Assembly: GCA_947253765.1 (NCBI GenBank)
Contig: CAMYAK010000006.1
Location: 27,664 to 91,663, forward strand
Reading direction: 5' to 3'
Source: an uncultured Tissierellia bacterium
GTDB lineage: Bacteria > Bacillota > Clostridia > Tissierellales > Peptoniphilaceae
DNA length: 64,000 bases
The notes under the pieces are model-generated. The model searched no databases. It saw only the letters and a program-made list of their open reading frames with translations, and had not been told where the DNA came from. Position numbers and translations under genes: made by a program. Of this stretch, positions 27,053-35,735 are shown in pieces (within the stretch, counting starts at the first letter, position 1; every line of letters starts with the position of its first letter).

Positions 27053-28081
27053 TTGTTTTTAAGAGAAGACATTGAAAAAATGCAGGACAAGACCCTGTCT
27101 CCTTTTGCTTGTAGAGTTGAAGACAGCAGGGGAAGGAAGTTCAAGGAGGAAGAGGATATTTTTAGAACGGCCTTTCAAAGGGACAGGGACAGGATCCTTC
27201 ATTCCAAGGCTTTTAGAAGGCTAAAGCATAAAACCCAGGTCTTTATATCTCCTGAGGGAGACCACTATAGGACCAGGTTAACCCATACACTTGAAGTTTC
27301 ACAGATTGCAAGAACCATCGCCAAGGCCTTGGGTCTGAACGAAGACCTTGTTGAAGCCATTGCTTTGGGTCACGATGTGGGCCACACCCCCTTTGGTCAT
27401 GCGGGCGAATTTGTTTTGCAGAAGATAATGCCGGGCTTTTCTCATGCTGCCCAGTCAGTAAGAGTTTTATCCTTTCTTGAAACCAGGAAAAAAGCCAGGG
27501 TACAAATCGGACTCAATTTGAGTTGGGAAGTACTTGACGGGATTGCCAACCATTCAGGAAACGGACAGGCCCATACAGCCGAAGGGCGGCTTATAAAGTT
27601 TGCCGACAGGATAGCTTATGTAAACCATGATATAGACGATGCCATAAGGGCGGGGGTACTTTCAGAGGATGACCTGCCCCAAGACTGCGTAAATGTCCTT
27701 GGCAACTCGGCTTCTGAAAGGATTGACAAGATGGTCAGGGCTGTGGTTTATGAGTCGGACAAGCTTGGCGATATAGGCATGGAAGAAGAAGTTTACAGGG
27801 CATCAAAAAAACTCAGGAAGTTCATGTTCAACGAGGTCTATACGAATTCCCTTGTAAAGAATGAGAATAAAAAGCTGCTAAAGATCATAGAGGATGTGTT
27901 TACATATTATCAGGAAAATCCAAAAGCCCTTCCGGAGAGCCATTTATCGCTCTATCGGGGAGACTTTGAGGGAGAAAGCACGGACAGAATCGTGGCCGAC
28001 TACATTGCCGGGATGACGGATGACTTTTTGATCAGGACATATAAGGACATTTTTATTCCAAAAGCATGGACTAAAATTTGA
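27053..28081 (+). CDS. dgt: dGTPase-like HD domain triphosphohydrolase
   Basis: The 342-residue protein has the HD phosphohydrolase core: KTQVFISPEGDHYRTRLTHTLEVSQIAR, then ALGHDVGHTPFGHAGE with the HD pair. This is the deoxyguanosinetriphosphate triphosphohydrolase-like family that in Firmicutes sits next to dnaG. It would cleave dNTPs to nucleoside plus triphosphate; which dNTP is unclear. The TTG start at 27053 is supported by AAAGGAGA; the ATG at codon 9 lacks a ribosome site. Confidence 0.9.
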   Translation: MFLREDIEKMQDKTLSPFACRVEDSRGRKFKEEEDIFRTAFQRDRDRILHSKAFRRLKHKTQVFISPEGDHYRTRLTHTLEVSQIARTIAKALGLNEDLVEAIALGHDVGHTPFGHAGEFVLQKIMPGFSHAAQSVRVLSFLETRKKARVQIGLNLSWEVLDGIANHSGNGQAHTAEGRLIKFADRIAYVNHDIDDAIRAGVLSEDDLPQDCVNVLGNSASERIDKMVRAVVYESDKLGDIGMEEEVYRASKKLRKFMFNEVYTNSLVKNENKKLLKIIEDVFTYYQENPKALPESHLSLYRGDFEGESTDRIVADYIAGMTDDFLIRTYKDIFIPKAWTKI

Positions 28082-28128
28082 TGAATTTCTAATTATTATT
28101 CTGAGACCGGAGAAGAGGAAGGGTAAAC

Positions 28129-30048
28129 ATGCATCTTTCTGATGACAGCATTCAAGCGGTAAAGGACGCCATAGACATAGGGGAACTCATAGGATCATAT
28201 GTTGACCTGAAGGCCCAGGGCAAGAGCATGAAGGGCCTTTGCCCATTTCATAGTGAAAAGACTCCGTCATTTGTGGTGACGCCGGAGCTGGGAATATATA
28301 AATGCTTCGGTTGCGGGGAGGCCGGTGACGGTATCAGCTTCATAATGAAAATGGAGGGCCTGGATTTTATGGGGGCTGTGCGTTTCCTGGCCGACAGGTA
28401 CGGGATTCCCCTGGAAGAGGCCCGTCCTTTTGATGATGAGAAAAGAAAAAGAAAAAAGAAACTCTATGAATTGAATAGGGAGGCCGCTCTTTTTTATTAT
28501 AAGCAGCTTTTGATAGGCAAAGAGGCCCAAGCCTATCTTATGAAAAGATCATATAATGCCTCTATAATTAATCCCTTCCTCCTCGGCTATGCAGACGGCA
28601 AGGGAGACAGCCTTTATAAATATTTAAAGGAGCGTGGGTACGAGGAAGAGGATATGCTTCATCTTGGACTCATAGCAAGCTCAAGGTCCGGAAGGGGATA
28701 TTACGATAAATTCAGAAGAAGATTAATTTTTCCAATAATTTCAAATAAAAATAAAATTATTGGCTTTGGAGGAAGGGTGATCGGAGACGGTAAGCCCAAA
28801 TACTTAAATTCTCCGGAGTCGGATATATTTCATAAGGGTAAAAACCTTTATGGGATACACATAGTTACCAAGAAAAACAAGCATGAAAAGATCCTGATGG
28901 TTGAGGGCTATATGGACGTCATAGGCCTTTATGCCCACGGAATAGATTATGCCTTGGCAAGTTTGGGTACTTCATTGACAGTGGACCAGGCCAAGCTGAT
29001 AAAGAGATACAGCGAAAATATATATCTTTGCTATGACGGGGATTCTGCCGGAATAAAGGCTTCAAGGAGGGCAGTGGATATTTTTAAAGAGGTCGGGATT
29101 GTGCCCAAAATGATCCTCCTCCCTGACAACATGGACCCGGACGATTATGCAAAGAAATTCGGTAAGGAAGAGTTTGAAAACCGGATTGATGAGGCCCTGG
29201 ATCCTCCGGAATTTGAGCTTAGGCTCATTGAGACCGGATATAATTTGGGTGTAGATAAGGACAGGCTTGATTTTCTTAAAGAAGCCATAAAATTTTTGGC
29301 CGGCTTGGATTCAGATTCCGAAAGAGAAATATACATAGAAAAAGTCGCCTTAAAGGCGGGAGTGAGTCCTGAATCACTCAAGGGTGATGTCGGCAAGGAA
29401 ATTGAGTTCCAAGATAAAGAAAGACATGAAAAAAAGACTTGGGTCAGAAATGATGCGAGTTTTCCCGATCCATATGGGTATTATGATGATATTGAAGAAG
29501 ACGACTATGGGGATGACTATTACCCAATAGAAGATGAAGATTATGCGGATATAGAAAGCGAAAGGGAAGAGGAAAGGGCGGTCAGGGAGAGAAAGCAGCT
29601 TGAAAATGCTATAATACTAAGGTTGGCCAAGGCCAAGATTAATCAGAAGAGGCTGGACTTTCTCTTGGACTTTTTATCAGACGACCAATACAAGGAATTG
29701 GCGTTAATAATGGTAAGCATGTGGGAGTCGGGCATAGCTCCGGCAGCTTCTCTTTTGAGGGAAAAAAAGCCGGGACCCGGGACCGATAAAATTTTCGCAT
29801 TAATTGAAGATGCTGAAAAAAATCCCAAACAGGACAGAGACCTGCTTGAAAATCAGGAAATAGAGCTTTGTATAAAAGCGGAAAGGACCCTACTTTCAGA
29901 AGACAGGGCAAAAATGAGGCAGTTGATAAAGTTGGGTGATGAAAAGCTCAGCCAACTTGGAAAAGATAGAAGTCAAATTTTACAGGACTTGCTTGAACTG
30001 GAAGCAAAACTTCGTTCAAATAGAGGAGGCGGCCATGATGGATGGTGA
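28129..30048 (+). CDS. dnaG: DNA primase DnaG
   Basis: The 639-residue primase makes RNA primers at the replication fork. It has the CHC2 zinc domain (CPFHSEKTPSF and CFGCGEAGD), the catalytic core with Toprim motifs EGYMDVIGLY and YDGDSAG, and a C-terminal helicase-binding helical domain. Between core and C-terminus (about residues 444-484) lies a strongly acidic Tyr/Asp/Glu stretch (YYDDIEEDDYGDDYY, then EDEDYADIESEREEE), unlike the usual linker. It overlaps the rpoD start by 14 bases, so the two are coupled as in the dnaG-rpoD operons of other Firmicutes. Confidence 0.96.
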   Translation: MHLSDDSIQAVKDAIDIGELIGSYVDLKAQGKSMKGLCPFHSEKTPSFVVTPELGIYKCFGCGEAGDGISFIMKMEGLDFMGAVRFLADRYGIPLEEARPFDDEKRKRKKKLYELNREAALFYYKQLLIGKEAQAYLMKRSYNASIINPFLLGYADGKGDSLYKYLKERGYEEEDMLHLGLIASSRSGRGYYDKFRRRLIFPIISNKNKIIGFGGRVIGDGKPKYLNSPESDIFHKGKNLYGIHIVTKKNKHEKILMVEGYMDVIGLYAHGIDYALASLGTSLTVDQAKLIKRYSENIYLCYDGDSAGIKASRRAVDIFKEVGIVPKMILLPDNMDPDDYAKKFGKEEFENRIDEALDPPEFELRLIETGYNLGVDKDRLDFLKEAIKFLAGLDSDSEREIYIEKVALKAGVSPESLKGDVGKEIEFQDKERHEKKTWVRNDASFPDPYGYYDDIEEDDYGDDYYPIEDEDYADIESEREEERAVRERKQLENAIILRLAKAKINQKRLDFLLDFLSDDQYKELALIMVSMWESGIAPAASLLREKKPGPGTDKIFALIEDAEKNPKQDRDLLENQEIELCIKAERTLLSEDRAKMRQLIKLGDEKLSQLGKDRSQILQDLLELEAKLRSNRGGGHDGW

Positions 30049-32119
30049 TATAAAACAAGATGATCTGATGGACTTGGATGATCGTAAACAATTTATAGTC
30101 GAGGAGCTCCACAGGATTGCTTCTCAGAATCACGATGTTTTGCAGGAGAGCGATATAGAGGAGATTGACAGCCTGGACCTTCTGGATGAGGAAGACCTTC
30201 AGGATATACTTAAAGAGCTTGAAGAAAAAGGGATCGAGATTGAGGTCGAGAGCTATGAATCAGCAATTGACGTGGACGAGGAAGATGATGAGGATGATAG
30301 CGAAGAAGACGAATCAATCGATGACCTGGACAAGCTTACAGATGAGGACGATGACGATCTTGAACTGATCAGTGCCAAGACCCGCAGGGAAGCTGAGAAG
30401 GAGCGCAAAAGAAGCTTAAAAAACACAGCTGTTGACGATCCGGTTAAGATGTATTTAAAGGAAATTGGCCGGGTTGACCTTTTGACTGCCCAAGAAGAGG
30501 TTATCCTTGCAAAGAGGATGGAGAATGCTGAAATCGGGGTTAAGGCCAAGAGAAAAGAGAAGTTGAATTTAAGAGAATATATTGAATTATCAAAGAGGTC
30601 ACTGAACTACAGCCAGGCTAAACTTTTGGCCTCCATAATCGACACCTTGGAGAAGGGCGAGGAAGTGGGAGAAGAGGATCTTCAGAAGTTCACCGCCCTT
30701 AAAAATTTCATAGTAGATATACTCAACCAGGCCGAGAACAAGGAAGAAAGTTCAGATGAAGAGGCTGAGATGATAAGGACGGCTGCATATGTCGAGAGAT
30801 ATGTGAGACGTCGTTTGAGCCGGGAAAGCATGACCGAGGATGAGAGCAGGGCCCTGAATTTTTGCTTAAAAATAGATAGGACGGTAATGAAAAAGGTCCT
30901 CATTCCCGACAGTATAGATAAGGATGACAAAAAGATCCTTAAATACATAAGTGAAAATGCCGACCAGATAAAAAAGGCCATTGACAAGGTGTATTCAAAG
31001 GATGAAAAGCCTGAAGATAAGGACAAGAGCCTGATTGACCTGGCAAAGGAAAAGAAACTTGAACCCTTCATGGGTGGTACCGCAATCAAACCGGAAGAGG
31101 CTGTAAAGATATTTGAAAATAATACTGTACTGGATAAGATGAATGCCGGATTAAAAAAAGTTAAACCCAGGGACAGGCTGACTGAATATGAGAAGAAGGC
31201 CTATGAGGTTATTGAATCCGAGCTTTTCAAGCTGGTTGAGTGCCTTGACGGCAACAAAGAATTTCAAGCCGGGGACTTCAACAAAGAGGGACTTGAAAGA
31301 ATTATGGCAGAAAGCCTGCCGGCCAGGAAGCTCCTTATGAAAGAAGACTTGGATGAAGATGACCTAAAACAGATGGATGAGATGATAAGGATAGGAAGGA
31401 TGGCCAAGCAGCACCTGGCTGAATCCAACCTTAGGCTGGTTGTCTCAATAGCCAAGAGGTATGTCGGCAGGGGCATGAGCTTCCTTGACCTGATCCAGGA
31501 GGGAAACCTGGGCCTTATGAAGGCGGTTCAGAAGTTTGACTACCACAGGGGCTTCAAGTTCTCAACATATGCAACATGGTGGATAAGACAGGCCATAACT
31601 AGAGCTATTGCAGACCAAGCCAGGACCATAAGAATTCCTGTCCATATGGTTGAAACAATCAACAAGCTATCCCGGGCCCAGCGTCAGCTCCTCCAGGAAC
31701 TAAATAGGGACCCGACCAATGAAGAGATTGCCGCTGAAATGGGAATAGATGTTGAAAAGGTCAGGATTGTCAGAAAAATCGCACAGGAGCCCATATCTCT
31801 TGAAACACCTATCGGTGAAGAAGAAGACTCACATCTTGGCGACTTCATAGAGGACGATTCGGCCGTTGCACCGGACGAAGCTGCGGACTTTATAATGCTT
31901 AGAGAAGAGCTGAAAAAGATATTGGATACTCTTTCAGATAGGGAGAAGAAGGTCCTTGAACTTAGGTTCGGATTAAATGACGGGACACCGAGAACCCTTG
32001 AGGAAGTTGGAAGGGAGTTTGATGTTACCCGAGAAAGAATACGTCAGATCGAAGCCAAGGCTATAAGGAAGCTTAAGCACCCCATAAGGTCACAGAAAAT
32101 AAGAGATTTCATGGAGTGA
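30035..32119 (+). CDS. rpoD: Primary sigma factor RpoD (sigma-A) with long internal insertion
   Basis: The 694-residue factor recognises the housekeeping promoters seen in this window. Region 1.1 lies at about 17-70, then an acidic tract at 80-110, region 1.2 at 133-164 (DDPVKMYLKEIGRVDLLTAQ), regions 2.1-2.4 from about 454 (AESNLRLVVSIAKRYVGRGM and TYATWWIRQAITRAI), region 3, and region 4.2 with the helix-turn-helix LEEVGREFDVTRERIRQIE at the end. Between 1.2 and 2.1 about 285 mostly charged helical residues (165-453) are present; Firmicutes sigma-A proteins, usually near 370 residues, normally have only a few residues here. ATG 30035 (or 30038) has AGGAGG in front; longer reading into dnaG is not supported. 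Confidence 0.95.
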   Translation: MMDGDIKQDDLMDLDDRKQFIVEELHRIASQNHDVLQESDIEEIDSLDLLDEEDLQDILKELEEKGIEIEVESYESAIDVDEEDDEDDSEEDESIDDLDKLTDEDDDDLELISAKTRREAEKERKRSLKNTAVDDPVKMYLKEIGRVDLLTAQEEVILAKRMENAEIGVKAKRKEKLNLREYIELSKRSLNYSQAKLLASIIDTLEKGEEVGEEDLQKFTALKNFIVDILNQAENKEESSDEEAEMIRTAAYVERYVRRRLSRESMTEDESRALNFCLKIDRTVMKKVLIPDSIDKDDKKILKYISENADQIKKAIDKVYSKDEKPEDKDKSLIDLAKEKKLEPFMGGTAIKPEEAVKIFENNTVLDKMNAGLKKVKPRDRLTEYEKKAYEVIESELFKLVECLDGNKEFQAGDFNKEGLERIMAESLPARKLLMKEDLDEDDLKQMDEMIRIGRMAKQHLAESNLRLVVSIAKRYVGRGMSFLDLIQEGNLGLMKAVQKFDYHRGFKFSTYATWWIRQAITRAIADQARTIRIPVHMVETINKLSRAQRQLLQELNRDPTNEEIAAEMGIDVEKVRIVRKIAQEPISLETPIGEEEDSHLGDFIEDDSAVAPDEAADFIMLREELKKILDTLSDREKKVLELRFGLNDGTPRTLEEVGREFDVTRERIRQIEAKAIRKLKHPIRSQKIRDFME

Positions 32120-32125
32120 TTTCCT

Positions 32126-32899
32126 ATGCCGAAGAACGAAGAATTTGGTAAAAGAGGCAGAATAGCTGCTCTGGTCAATATGGCCGGGGCAGCTGATTTT
32201 GCAATTGAGGTGGGTTGTGACCATGGCCTGATTTCTTGTGGCCTTGCTGAAAGGAAAGACATAAAAAAGATCCTGGCCACAGATATTTCTGAAGCCTCGA
32301 TCTCCAAGCTCAGGAATTTTATAAAAGATCAGGAATCCTCGGGAAATAACCTATACGGTAAAAAAATATCCTGCATGGTAAATGACGGTCTCAGGGGTCT
32401 GGACTTTGACAGTTGTGACCTGGTTATAATAGCCGGTATGGGGGGCAGGCTTATACAGAGGATAATGGAAGGCAATGTGGGACTTATTGATAGGACAGGT
32501 CAAGTATTGGTCAGTCCCCAAAGCGACCTTCCTATGTTTAGAAAATTCCTGATTTCCATGGGCAAATCTGTCTCGGAGGCTATGGTATTTGATTCAGGCC
32601 ACTATTACACAATTTTTGATATAAATCCGGGCAAGAAGATAAGTGATACATATGTTGAAACGGCCGAAGAAAAGTTGGCTCTTGAGTATGGACCGGATCT
32701 TCTATTAAATAGAAATCCAGTCTTAAAAGAAAAGTTGGAAAAAGATTTGGCTTCGATAAGCCTTTTGATAAAAAAGCTTGATCAGGAATTATCTGAAAAA
32801 GACACCAAAAATATTTCCGACAGGATCGGTCTTTTGAGGAAGGAGAAGGAGAATATATTAGCCCTCCTGTCCCTGTACGATCGGCATAGTAAGGAGTAA
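32126..32899 (+). CDS. trmK: tRNA (adenine-22-N1)-methyltransferase TrmK
   Basis: The 257-residue Rossmann methyltransferase has IEVGCDHGLIS as SAM-binding motif, ILATDISEASISKL, and the family segment VIIAGMGGRLIQRIM. A C-terminal coiled coil follows (about 200-257). It methylates A22 of tRNA in Gram-positives. It is directly after rpoD and three bases before the Nif3 gene, the same order as Bacillus sigA-yqfN-yqfO. Confidence 0.9.
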   Translation: MPKNEEFGKRGRIAALVNMAGAADFAIEVGCDHGLISCGLAERKDIKKILATDISEASISKLRNFIKDQESSGNNLYGKKISCMVNDGLRGLDFDSCDLVIIAGMGGRLIQRIMEGNVGLIDRTGQVLVSPQSDLPMFRKFLISMGKSVSEAMVFDSGHYYTIFDINPGKKISDTYVETAEEKLALEYGPDLLLNRNPVLKEKLEKDLASISLLIKKLDQELSEKDTKNISDRIGLLRKEKENILALLSLYDRHSKE

Positions 32900-32902
32900 T
32901 TT

Positions 32903-33709
32903 ATGCTTATAGCTGAATGGATTAAAGAATGGGAAAAAAGAGTTCCGGCTAAACTCCAGGAAGATTGGGATAACACCGGCAAGCAATTCGGAGATTTTGA
33001 TAAGGATCTGAAGGGGATAGTGTTTTCTTTGGACCTGACTGAAGACGCAATAGACTTGGCGGTTGAGAAGGGGGCAAACCTGATCTTCACCCACCATCCG
33101 GTCTTTTACAGCCCTATCAGGTCCTTGCTTACTGATGACCCTTTATGTGCCATGATCATCAGATCAATAAGGGAGGAAATTTGCCTATATTCATCACACA
33201 CGGCCTTTGATGCTGTCAATGGCGGTGTAAATGACCATATAGCTGAAATAATAGGCTTAAGGCAAACTGAGGCCTTGGATCCCATGCCGGAGGACAACCC
33301 ACTTTCCGCTTTTTCCAAGGGTATGGGAAGGATAGGCCTTGTGCCTGACCTTAACTTGACTGTAAGACAATTTGGGGAAATTTTAAATAAAAGATTCGGA
33401 GGACATGGAGTATTCATATACGGAAAGCCGGATGCAAAAGTAAGCAAGGTTGCTGTCCTGGGCGGGGGCGGGATGTCCTTTGTAGACCGGGCCCTGGAAG
33501 GTGGAGCAGATCTTTATGTAACTGCCGATATAAAGTACCATGAGGCCCAGGCCGCCATAAGAAAGGGCCTGAACCTTATTGACCTCGGCCATTTTGCTTC
33601 TGAAGAGCCGGCCATGGATAGGGCTAAAGAATGGGGAGAAAAGATCTGCCCGGAAGTGCCTTGTTATATATCTAAAGATTCTTGGGACTGTATAAGGCAG
33701 GGAATATAA
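32903..33709 (+). CDS. Nif3-like dinuclear metal center protein (YqfO/DUF34 family)
   Basis: The 268-residue protein has the Nif3 metal ligands: IFTHHPVFY, SSHTAFDAVNGGVND and GHFASEEPAM. It is the short form, close to Escherichia coli YbgI, without the PII-like insert that makes Bacillus YqfO about 370 residues. The family is widespread; a GTP cyclohydrolase-related or metabolite-repair role has been proposed but not settled. AAGGAG at the end of trmK serves as ribosome site. Confidence 0.9.
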   Translation: MLIAEWIKEWEKRVPAKLQEDWDNTGKQFGDFDKDLKGIVFSLDLTEDAIDLAVEKGANLIFTHHPVFYSPIRSLLTDDPLCAMIIRSIREEICLYSSHTAFDAVNGGVNDHIAEIIGLRQTEALDPMPEDNPLSAFSKGMGRIGLVPDLNLTVRQFGEILNKRFGGHGVFIYGKPDAKVSKVAVLGGGGMSFVDRALEGGADLYVTADIKYHEAQAAIRKGLNLIDLGHFASEEPAMDRAKEWGEKICPEVPCYISKDSWDCIRQGI

Positions 33710-33720
33710 GACCTTTAGTA

Positions 33721-33748
33721 AAGACAAAACCGATACCTATGTTATAAT
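33721..33748 (+). promoter_or_regulatory. Promoter of rnpB
   Basis: AAGACA at 33721-33726, a 16-base spacer, and TATAAT at 33743-33748 with the extended -10 TG at 33740-33741. The start of rnpB follows seven bases later. Confidence 0.7.
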
Positions 33749-33754
33749 TTTCAG

Positions 33755-34078
33755 TGGAAGTAAGTTGGACTATCGCGACAGGTTCGAGGAAAGTCCGTGC
33801 ACCACAGAGCAGGATGCCGGATAACGTCCGGTGAAGGTGACTTCAAGGCAGGTGCAACAGAAATAGACCGCCCCTATTCAGGGGCAAGGGTGGAAAGGCG
33901 GGGTAAGAGCCCACCGGCATGTCGGAGACGGCATGGCCCTGTAAACCCCATCCGGTGCAAGATGGAACGGCGTTAAAGGAGTTGCTCGCTCCGCCGAATA
34001 ATCGCTGGAGCCGGGCGGCAACGCCCGGACGAGATAGATGATAGTCAAAACAGAACACGGCTTATAGACTTGCTTCCA
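33755..34078 (+). ncRNA. rnpB: RNase P RNA, bacterial class A
   Basis: The catalytic RNA of RNase P, which matures tRNA 5' ends. Conserved blocks are present in order: GAGGAAAGTCC, GGTGCAACAGAAA, GGGTAAGAGCCCACC, and near the end ACAGAACACGGCTTAT. The P1 helix is formed by 33755-33766 with 34067-34078. The layout fits class A rather than the Bacillus class B. This accounts for most of the gene-free stretch 33710-34126. ORFs here are not real. Confidence 0.95.
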
Positions 34079-34126
34079 AATTTACATATTTTTCAAAGTT
34101 GATATAGAAAAAAGAAAGGTTGGACC

Positions 34127-34573
34127 ATGCTTATTGGAGTAGCTTCAGACCATGCAGGATACCTGCTAAAGCCTATGATCGTCGATTATATTAAAGAACT
34201 CGGCTATGATGTGGAAGATTTTGGACCGGATAACGCTGATCGGGTGGATTATCCGGACTATGCCTTGAAATTATCAAGGGCTGTGGTTGACTCAAAGGTC
34301 AATCTGGGAATCCTGATCTGCGGTACGGGAATAGGTATGTCAATAGCCGCAAATAAGGTCAAAGGCGTGAGGTGTGCAGCCGTTTCCGAAACATATTCGG
34401 CGGCCAAGGCCAGACAGCACAATAACGCCAATATTCTGGCTATAGGTTCCAGGGTTGTGGGACCGGACGTGGCCAAGGATTTGGTCAAGGCTTTCCTTGA
34501 AGCGGAATTTGAAGGCGGAAGGCACCAAAACAGGTTGGATATTATCAGCAAATACGAAGCCGATCATATGTAA
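34127..34573 (+). CDS. rpiB: Ribose-5-phosphate isomerase B (RpiB/LacAB family)
   Basis: The 148-residue protein has the family start IGVASDHAGYLLK, the catalytic Cys region GILICGTGIGMSIAANK and AKDLVKAFLEAEFEGGRHQNR near the end. It interconverts ribose-5-phosphate and ribulose-5-phosphate; some relatives act on allose or galactose phosphates. The ATG has GAAAGGTTGG before it. It stands between rnpB and the rplM promoter, apparently without its own operon partners. Confidence 0.93.
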   Translation: MLIGVASDHAGYLLKPMIVDYIKELGYDVEDFGPDNADRVDYPDYALKLSRAVVDSKVNLGILICGTGIGMSIAANKVKGVRCAAVSETYSAAKARQHNNANILAIGSRVVGPDVAKDLVKAFLEAEFEGGRHQNRLDIISKYEADHM

Positions 34574-34580
34574 GGTTAAT

Positions 34581-34609
34581 TTGACATAAAAGCTGATATT
34601 TGCTATCAT
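34581..34609 (+). promoter_or_regulatory. Sigma-A promoter of rplM-rpsI
   Basis: TTGACA at 34581-34586, a 17-base spacer and TATCAT at 34604-34609. Transcription would begin near 34616. Confidence 0.82.
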
Positions 34610-34615
34610 TGATCG

Positions 34616-34769
34616 GTATCTGTGTGGGCAAGGTCTTTGCCCCTTGGATTCTTCAGCAATTATTTCGCAGCGTCGATGTGCGAAACATAAATTGTCGAAT
34701 AAACAAAACCCGCCTCCCCCATGAGCGGAGTCTAAATTTTGGGGGCAGTAAGAAAGAAAAGGAGCAAAC
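34616..34769 (+). promoter_or_regulatory. Structured 5' leader of rplM, candidate L13-type ribosomal leader
   Basis: About 154 transcribed bases lie between the promoter and rplM. They contain a GGGCAA/TTGCCC hairpin at about 34625-34642, a CCGC/GCGG pairing, and an overlapping CCCCCA/TGGGGG pairing ending near 34746, which could compete with it or form a pseudoknot. Leaders that bind L13 are known before rplM in Firmicutes; I have not matched this one to that consensus, so the class is inferred from position. Confidence 0.5.
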
Positions 34770-35201
34770 ATGAAAAGCACTTTGGCAAAACCGCGTGAAG
34801 TGGAGCGCAAATGGTATGTCGTAGACGCGAGCGACCAGGTAGTCGGCCGTTTAGCTACGAATGTCGCTTCAGTTCTCAGAGGTAAACACAAGCCCACATT
34901 CACACCAAACGTTGATACGGGCGACTATGTAGTCATTGTTAACGCCGATAAGGTCCGCCTTACCGGTAACAAGGAACTGAAAAAGGTCTATGTCCATCAC
35001 ACGGGATTCCCGGGTGGCCGCAGAGAGATTCCTTATGCCGAGATGAAAGAAAAGCATCCGGAGAGAATACTCGAGAAGGCCATTAAGGGCATGCTGCCTC
35101 ACAACAGCCTTGGTCGTCAGATGGCCAGGAAGTTGAAAATCTATGCCGGACCGGAGCATAAACATGAAGCTCAAATGCCGGAAGAATTGAAATTTGATTG
35201 A
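34770..35201 (+). CDS. rplM: 50S ribosomal protein L13
   Basis: The 143-residue uL13 begins MKSTLAKPREVERKWYVVDA, keeps VGRLATNVASVLRGKHKPTFTPN and MLPHNSLGRQMARKLKIYAGPEH. AAAGGAG precedes the ATG. It is 11 bases before rpsI, the usual rplM-rpsI pair. Confidence 0.97.
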   Translation: MKSTLAKPREVERKWYVVDASDQVVGRLATNVASVLRGKHKPTFTPNVDTGDYVVIVNADKVRLTGNKELKKVYVHHTGFPGGRREIPYAEMKEKHPERILEKAIKGMLPHNSLGRQMARKLKIYAGPEHKHEAQMPEELKFD

Positions 35202-35212
35202 GGAGGACAAGC

Positions 35213-35602
35213 ATGGATCAGCAATATCGTGGTACAGGACGCCGCAAGTCAGCGGTTGCAAGGGTACGTCTTCTTCCCGGTTCAGGAAAGGTAGAAGTTA
35301 ACGGCCATAAGATAGAAGAATACTTTGATTATGAAGAGCTTCGTCAGGATGCTGTTTCACCTTTAAAACTCACAGGAAACCTCGACTCATTCGATGTTCT
35401 TGTCAATGTTAAAGGTGGCGGTTACAGCGGCCAGGCAGGAGCAATAAGACTTGGAATAGCAAGGGCTCTATTGGAGTTCCAGCCTGATCTCAGGAAAACT
35501 TTGAAGAGTGCCGGATATCTTACAAGAGACTCACGTAAGAAAGAACGCTATAAATACGGATTTAAGAAAGCTCGTAAGAGCCCACAGTTCTCAAAGCGTT
35601 AA
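35213..35602 (+). CDS. rpsI: 30S ribosomal protein S9
   Basis: The 129-residue uS9 starts QYRGTGRRKSAVARVRL and ends with the basic tail GFKKARKSPQFSKR, whose last residues reach the P-site tRNA. ATG 35213 follows AGGAGG at 35201-35206; the upstream in-frame TTG at 35198 lies before the ribosome site. A strong terminator follows. Confidence 0.97.
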   Translation: MDQQYRGTGRRKSAVARVRLLPGSGKVEVNGHKIEEYFDYEELRQDAVSPLKLTGNLDSFDVLVNVKGGGYSGQAGAIRLGIARALLEFQPDLRKTLKSAGYLTRDSRKKERYKYGFKKARKSPQFSKR

Positions 35603-35615
35603 TTACAATACAGAA

Positions 35616-35652
35616 TCCCACCGATTGGAAGTCTCCAATCGGTGGGGTTTTT
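35616..35652 (+). terminator. Terminator after rpsI
   Basis: CCCACCGATTGGA and TCCAATCGGTGGG make a perfect 13-base-pair stem with loop AGTC, followed by GTTTTT. Confidence 0.92.
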
Positions 35653-35663
35653 CAGTTCTATGT

Positions 35664-35721
35664 AAAAAGGTCTTGATGGACAGCTGATTATTCAATAACA
35701 GCATTTCACCAAGACCTTTTG
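35664..35721 (-). terminator. Terminator of the minus-strand L,D-transpeptidase gene
   Basis: AAAAGGTCTTG and CAAGACCTTTT form an 11-base-pair outer stem, with an inner GCTG/CAGC pairing. Read on the minus strand it ends in TTTTT, just beyond the stop of the gene at 35736. Confidence 0.65.
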
Positions 35722-35735
35722 TTACGGAAGTTTTA

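Noticed and set aside
33843..34058. Minus-strand frame inside 33.8-34.1 kb
   Set aside because: The bases belong to the RNase P RNA, whose conserved blocks and P1 helix are clear.
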